Part shown: positions 28,252 to 31,109 of the stretch, one piece after another
Layout: each line of letters starts with the position of its first letter
Numbering within the stretch: position 1 is the stretch's first letter
DNA from: Protostelium mycophagum
Taxonomy: Eukaryota; Evosea; Variosea; Protosteliida; Protosteliaceae
Assembly: GCA_002081555.1 (NCBI GenBank)
Contig: MZNV01001189.1
Location: 1-31,109, forward strand
DNA length: 31,109 nt
Direction: 5' to 3'
Program-made: the position numbers and the translations under genes
The notes under the pieces: generated by a model
Seen by the model: the letters and a program-made list of their open reading frames with translations, nothing else
The model's database searches: none
What the model was told of the DNA's origin: nothing

Positions 28252-30344
28252 TTATAGCTTGCGCATCATATTGCCAAAGTTGGGTGTTCCAAAACCGGTT
28301 CCAATGTCCCATCCATCAGCAGCATTGATGTTCCCGCATCGGCTCTTGGCCGAACCACTTCTGATGTCTTGGAGTACCCAATCACCACGAGCAGCCTTCA
28401 TGGCGATAGACATGTGGATGGCGCCAAATCCTGTTGGATTCAGTGTGATTGGTGAAAAATCCACCCACCTCTTCCGTTGCGACGGGCGACCATATTGGTG
28501 GTGATTCCAGCCCAAATTGGAGCAGCAAAGGATGTCCCAGCAGCAATATTAACCTGTCCCTATCAATATTGACTGCGTTTTACGATACAAACCTTTCCGT
28601 GGGCCACAACCGGGAGAGTTGCGGCAACGGCGGCAACATCGGGGTAAACTCGTCCTTGATCAGGATGAAAGGTGCCAGGCACTCTCTGCTTTCTTAAATA
28701 CCCACTCAAAAAGTTCTCTGACGAATGTGAGCACTTGTACAAAATCAGACCTCTCACTCTGCCAGTCCGGTACGGGGAAGATGCCAGCGGCAACACCGAT
28801 GCCGCTGTTATCCCAGGTAGATTCTCCTTGGCCATGCTCTGGTCCTTGTGTTCCTCCAACGGCGGTTATGTAGGGGCAATTAGAAGGGTAACTACCGCAG
28901 TCAGTCTCGTCAGCACGACGTCGGAACTTACCCGTTGTTGACTGCGCAATTGTTGTCAAAAGCACCCCCGTCACCGGAGGCGGTGAATGACGTCACACCA
29001 CGTAAAGTGGATTTTTGGACCTCTTTACATATGCGTATATCATAGTCCCTTGAAGGTCCAGTACCCAGAGAGGCGGAAGACACCTGCACAGAATCAGTCG
29101 ACTTTGAAAGATGTCGACAAGGATACCTGAGGGGGATTGGGGGTGGAGGCGAGGAAGTTGTACATGATTCCGAGACCGTCACCTCTCTGGTTTGTGAGGA
29201 TTGTCTTAATTCCCGGGGCCATAGACATAGAATATTGCATCTACACCTGTCATTTTTCGCAAATCGCGAATACTCACGTCAAGAGTGGGCTCACCACAAT
29301 CATGGTTACGGTCAGAGCACTGCAACATGTCATTTCATCGAAATTTCATTGAAATTTCAACTCACAAATTGGGTATCGTCCACACCCATCCTTTCAACGG
29401 GTATGTTCTGACCCACCCTTTGCAGAGAAGAGTTATATTGTCTGAAGAATGCCGTAAGATCGGAGTTCAGAAATCCCTGTCCAATGATCAACTGCTTCGT
29501 GTTGGGAGAGGAGATCAGATCACCGGGAACTGTTGGTCATTAGAATCATGTCTTGAATCGAGGATCCGTTCACCTCCGTAGATCTGCTGTATGGTATTCA
29601 CGTCGGTGTAACCTTTTCCGGCCCTCTTTTGTCTGATAGGAGCGGGGGCAGATTGAGCTCTGACGTGGGGCAGGTAGTCCAAGTTGATAACAACATGCAC
29701 GTGTTCAGCGATCTGAATCAAGTAAGTCTCATTTCTTTTGGCTGATTGTGTGAAAGTGAGATGTCCTCAAATTTTAGGAGGCCTACTTCTGCGGGCAAGA
29801 CGTGGTTGTTTGTCTTCATAGCTGTCCAAGAGGCACGAGGGTGTGCGTAGTGGTGGAACTCTGAGGCGAGATGATCCTCAATCAAGGAGACGGGAGCGGT
29901 GGCCCATAGAAAGTCCCCCTTCACTTCGACCTGCAAGGATCAACAGATTGTAATGTGTGTCAGAGGTCGGACCTTGTACCCATTCTTGGCCAAATGGCGA
30001 TGAACGATGTTAACTGATGTCTTGTTCACAAACAGTTCCTCAATCTGTTCTAACGACAGCCACCTGTACTTCTTCAGCCTCTCGTGGCGTGTTCATCGTC
30101 CAGTATACTTTTGGTAGTTAACATGAGAAGGATCATGAAGCTCTTCTGTGATTTGGTGACCTCTTTCGAAGGATCCTTCATTGGTCTTCAATGCGAACCC
30201 AAGTGTGTGGCCCTGATTCCATTAAGATGATCTCAAAGCACCTCGCACCTCTTCAGGGTTGGCTTTGTGAGAGTAAACCCATTCTCCTTGAACACAGCAC
30301 AAGGCTGCAAAGACGCAAAGCAAGACAGTGGCCCGTCTGATCAT
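28252..30344 (-). CDS. Sedolisin (S53) tripeptidyl-peptidase I
   Basis: Predicted 524-residue lysosomal or secreted serine-carboxyl peptidase that removes tripeptides at acid pH. Exons: 30344-30249, 30212-30109, 30063-29973, 29930-29787, 29712-29574, 29529-29366, 29319-29278, 29240-29127, 29083-28932, 28891-28758, 28717-28593, 28559-28469, 28430-28252. Signal peptide about 1-20. The prodomain includes HDPSHVNYQK and LSLEQIEELF. The linker ends near QKRAGKGYTDVNTIQQIYG, where the catalytic domain begins. The catalytic Glu256 and Asp260 lie in GEPTLDMQY, the oxyanion Asp336 in TASGDGGAFD and the nucleophile Ser445 in GTSFAAP. The Ca-site end is DGWDIGTGFGTPNF. The usual SGGGFS before FP.P.WQ is altered to SGIGVAAGIFPVPDWQ. 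Intron 12 (28431-28468) could instead be coding with a frame difference, since NPTGFGA reads on from it. Confidence 0.95.
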
Positions 30345-30923
30345 CTCGAGCTCCGATTGAGTGATACGCTGACCATGGAAATTCTTGGGGAGACATCCCC
30401 TTGATATCCACTAGTATTTGGCATATTTTATATTTCCGCGGGTGTGTCATCACTCTTAGTCAGCATGCTGACATGATACGTAATGCAGAAATACACCATT
30501 TCTCAGCAGCTGGAGATTTTTTTGCCAAGTTGAAAGAAATATTTTGTTCAGGAATTTATTAAAAAAGAAAATAATTTCTATTGTTCACTATTAATATTTT
30601 AAATTTTTTCAATTTAATTACAATTTTAAATACTGAAGTTTTATAGTCTTTTATCATTTCATTGTCAGAAGATCTGAAGGTCTGCTTGGGGTTCCAACTA
30701 CCACTGAAATTTCTCAGAAATTTCGTTGAATCTTGCGAGAAATTTCTCACCTTTCTTTTCAGTTCCAGAAACTCTAGTGTACACAACATCTTGGCGTATG
30801 AGAAATTTCAATCCTTTTTCCAGAGTGACAGACTTGTGCAACATTCTATGTATCATCTTCTCCACAAAAAAGACCTGTCAGACATGTCAAACTGATGACG
30901 TACAAGCCCAGAAAAAATTAAAA
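30345..30923. other. AT-rich spacer between peptidase and 5S genes
   Basis: No gene seen. 30530-30660 is a nearly pure AT tract. Four GAAATTTC palindromes stand at 30706, 30717, 30739 and 30802, which resembles a heat-shock-element-like array but also occurs near splice acceptors elsewhere in the window. The proximal part is the promoter of the S53 peptidase gene. Confidence 0.5.
30911..30923 (-). terminator. Pol III terminator of the 5S gene
   Basis: Read on the minus strand, the 5S 3' end is followed by TTTTAATTTTTTC: a T4 run directly after the helix, then a T6 run. Confidence 0.8.
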
Positions 30924-31041
30924 GAGTTCGTCACGAGGGCTTCCCAAGTGGTCTCCCACCTTAGTACTGGCCTCGCTCAGACACGCTTGACTTCGCAGTG
31001 CGGCAAGGGATGCGGTAGACTGTGTCGATATGAACGAACCC
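30924..31041 (-). rRNA. 5S ribosomal RNA
   Basis: 118 nt on the minus strand. The 5' end GGGTTCGT pairs with the 3' end ACGAACTC as an 8-bp helix I (one G-T pair). The internal promoter is readable as box A (AAGTCAAGCGTG), an intermediate element and box C (GGTGGGAGACCACTTGGGAA), with the AGTACTAAGG segment typical of eukaryotic 5S. TTTT and then TTTTTT follow immediately downstream on the minus strand, a polymerase III terminator. It is a single gene, not seen as a tandem array here. A damaged relative sits at 17917-18012. Confidence 0.93.
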
Positions 31042-31109
31042 GTAACATCGAAATGTTTGCTGGTGGCAAAAACAAATAAAAGGTTTGTTGATCAGTCTTT
31101 GGAAGTCAC

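Noticed and set aside
30662-31079. Plus-strand frames running into the 5S region as a protein gene
   Set aside because: They overlap the complete 5S rRNA gene and AT-rich spacer, show no family features, and have no plausible splice structure.

Overview
The window is nuclear DNA of an intron-dense, gene-dense eukaryotic microbe. Almost every recognisable protein is split into 3 to 16 exons by GT-AG introns that are mostly 37-150 nt long. Spacers are short, composition alternates between balanced exons and AT-rich introns, and the 5S rRNA gene is of eukaryotic type. The mix of protein families (CRAL-TRIO, S53 tripeptidyl peptidase, DUF1765, a DEDDy exonuclease joined to a SpoIIIAA/Ycf45-like ATPase, a beta-helix multi-pass receptor-like protein) suggests a free-living protist. 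An amoebozoan of protostelid type is my best guess; this is inference and not proven here. All exon-intron models were built by hand from reading frame, splice sites, intron phase and family motifs. Every model listed closes in frame, except one that contains a single in-frame stop.

Layout, left to right. 1-1029: no gene, with an odd cluster of GACTCT/AGAGTC hexamers. 1030-2723 (+): short-chain dehydrogenase. 3083-4480 (+): Sec14-like lipid-transfer protein, convergent with 4548-6139 (-), a TatD-family nuclease that has a telomere-like CCCTAAA stretch in its promoter. 6439-6819 (-): small KCTD-type BTB protein. 7390-11858 (+): DUF1765-like protein, 16 exons, with one exon plus its flanking introns perfectly duplicated in tandem. 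12052-13344 (+): DGAT2-type acyltransferase. 13543-16668 (+): 3'-5' exonuclease fused to a SpoIIIAA/Ycf45-like AAA ATPase. 16737-20629 (-): large secreted-then-membrane beta-helix/Cys-rich/multi-TM protein with a 5S rRNA-derived pseudogene in one intron and an in-frame TAA. 20706-22683 (+): wax-synthase-like MBOAT. 22973-24965 (+): LCAT-like/lysosomal phospholipase A2. 25196-25663 (-): small charged protein, unrecognised. 25811-28242 (+): alcohol acetyltransferase-like protein, whose stop lies 9 bp from the stop of the opposing gene at 28252-30344 (-), a sedolisin/tripeptidyl-peptidase I. 30924-31041 (-): complete 5S rRNA gene.

Several genes share a theme of neutral-lipid, ester and phospholipid handling: SDR, Sec14, DGAT2, wax synthase, LCAT-like, alcohol acetyltransferase. 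The lysosomal-type enzymes LPLA2 and TPP1 fit a phagotrophic lifestyle. Genes are independently promoted; nothing indicates operons.

The most unusual non-genic signal is a dispersed family of GC-rich palindromic islets built on CACGGTA...TACCGTG. They recur in introns and spacers, never as long conserved copies. The most unusual genic signals are the perfect exon duplication, the exonuclease-ATPase fusion and the 5S-derived insertion.
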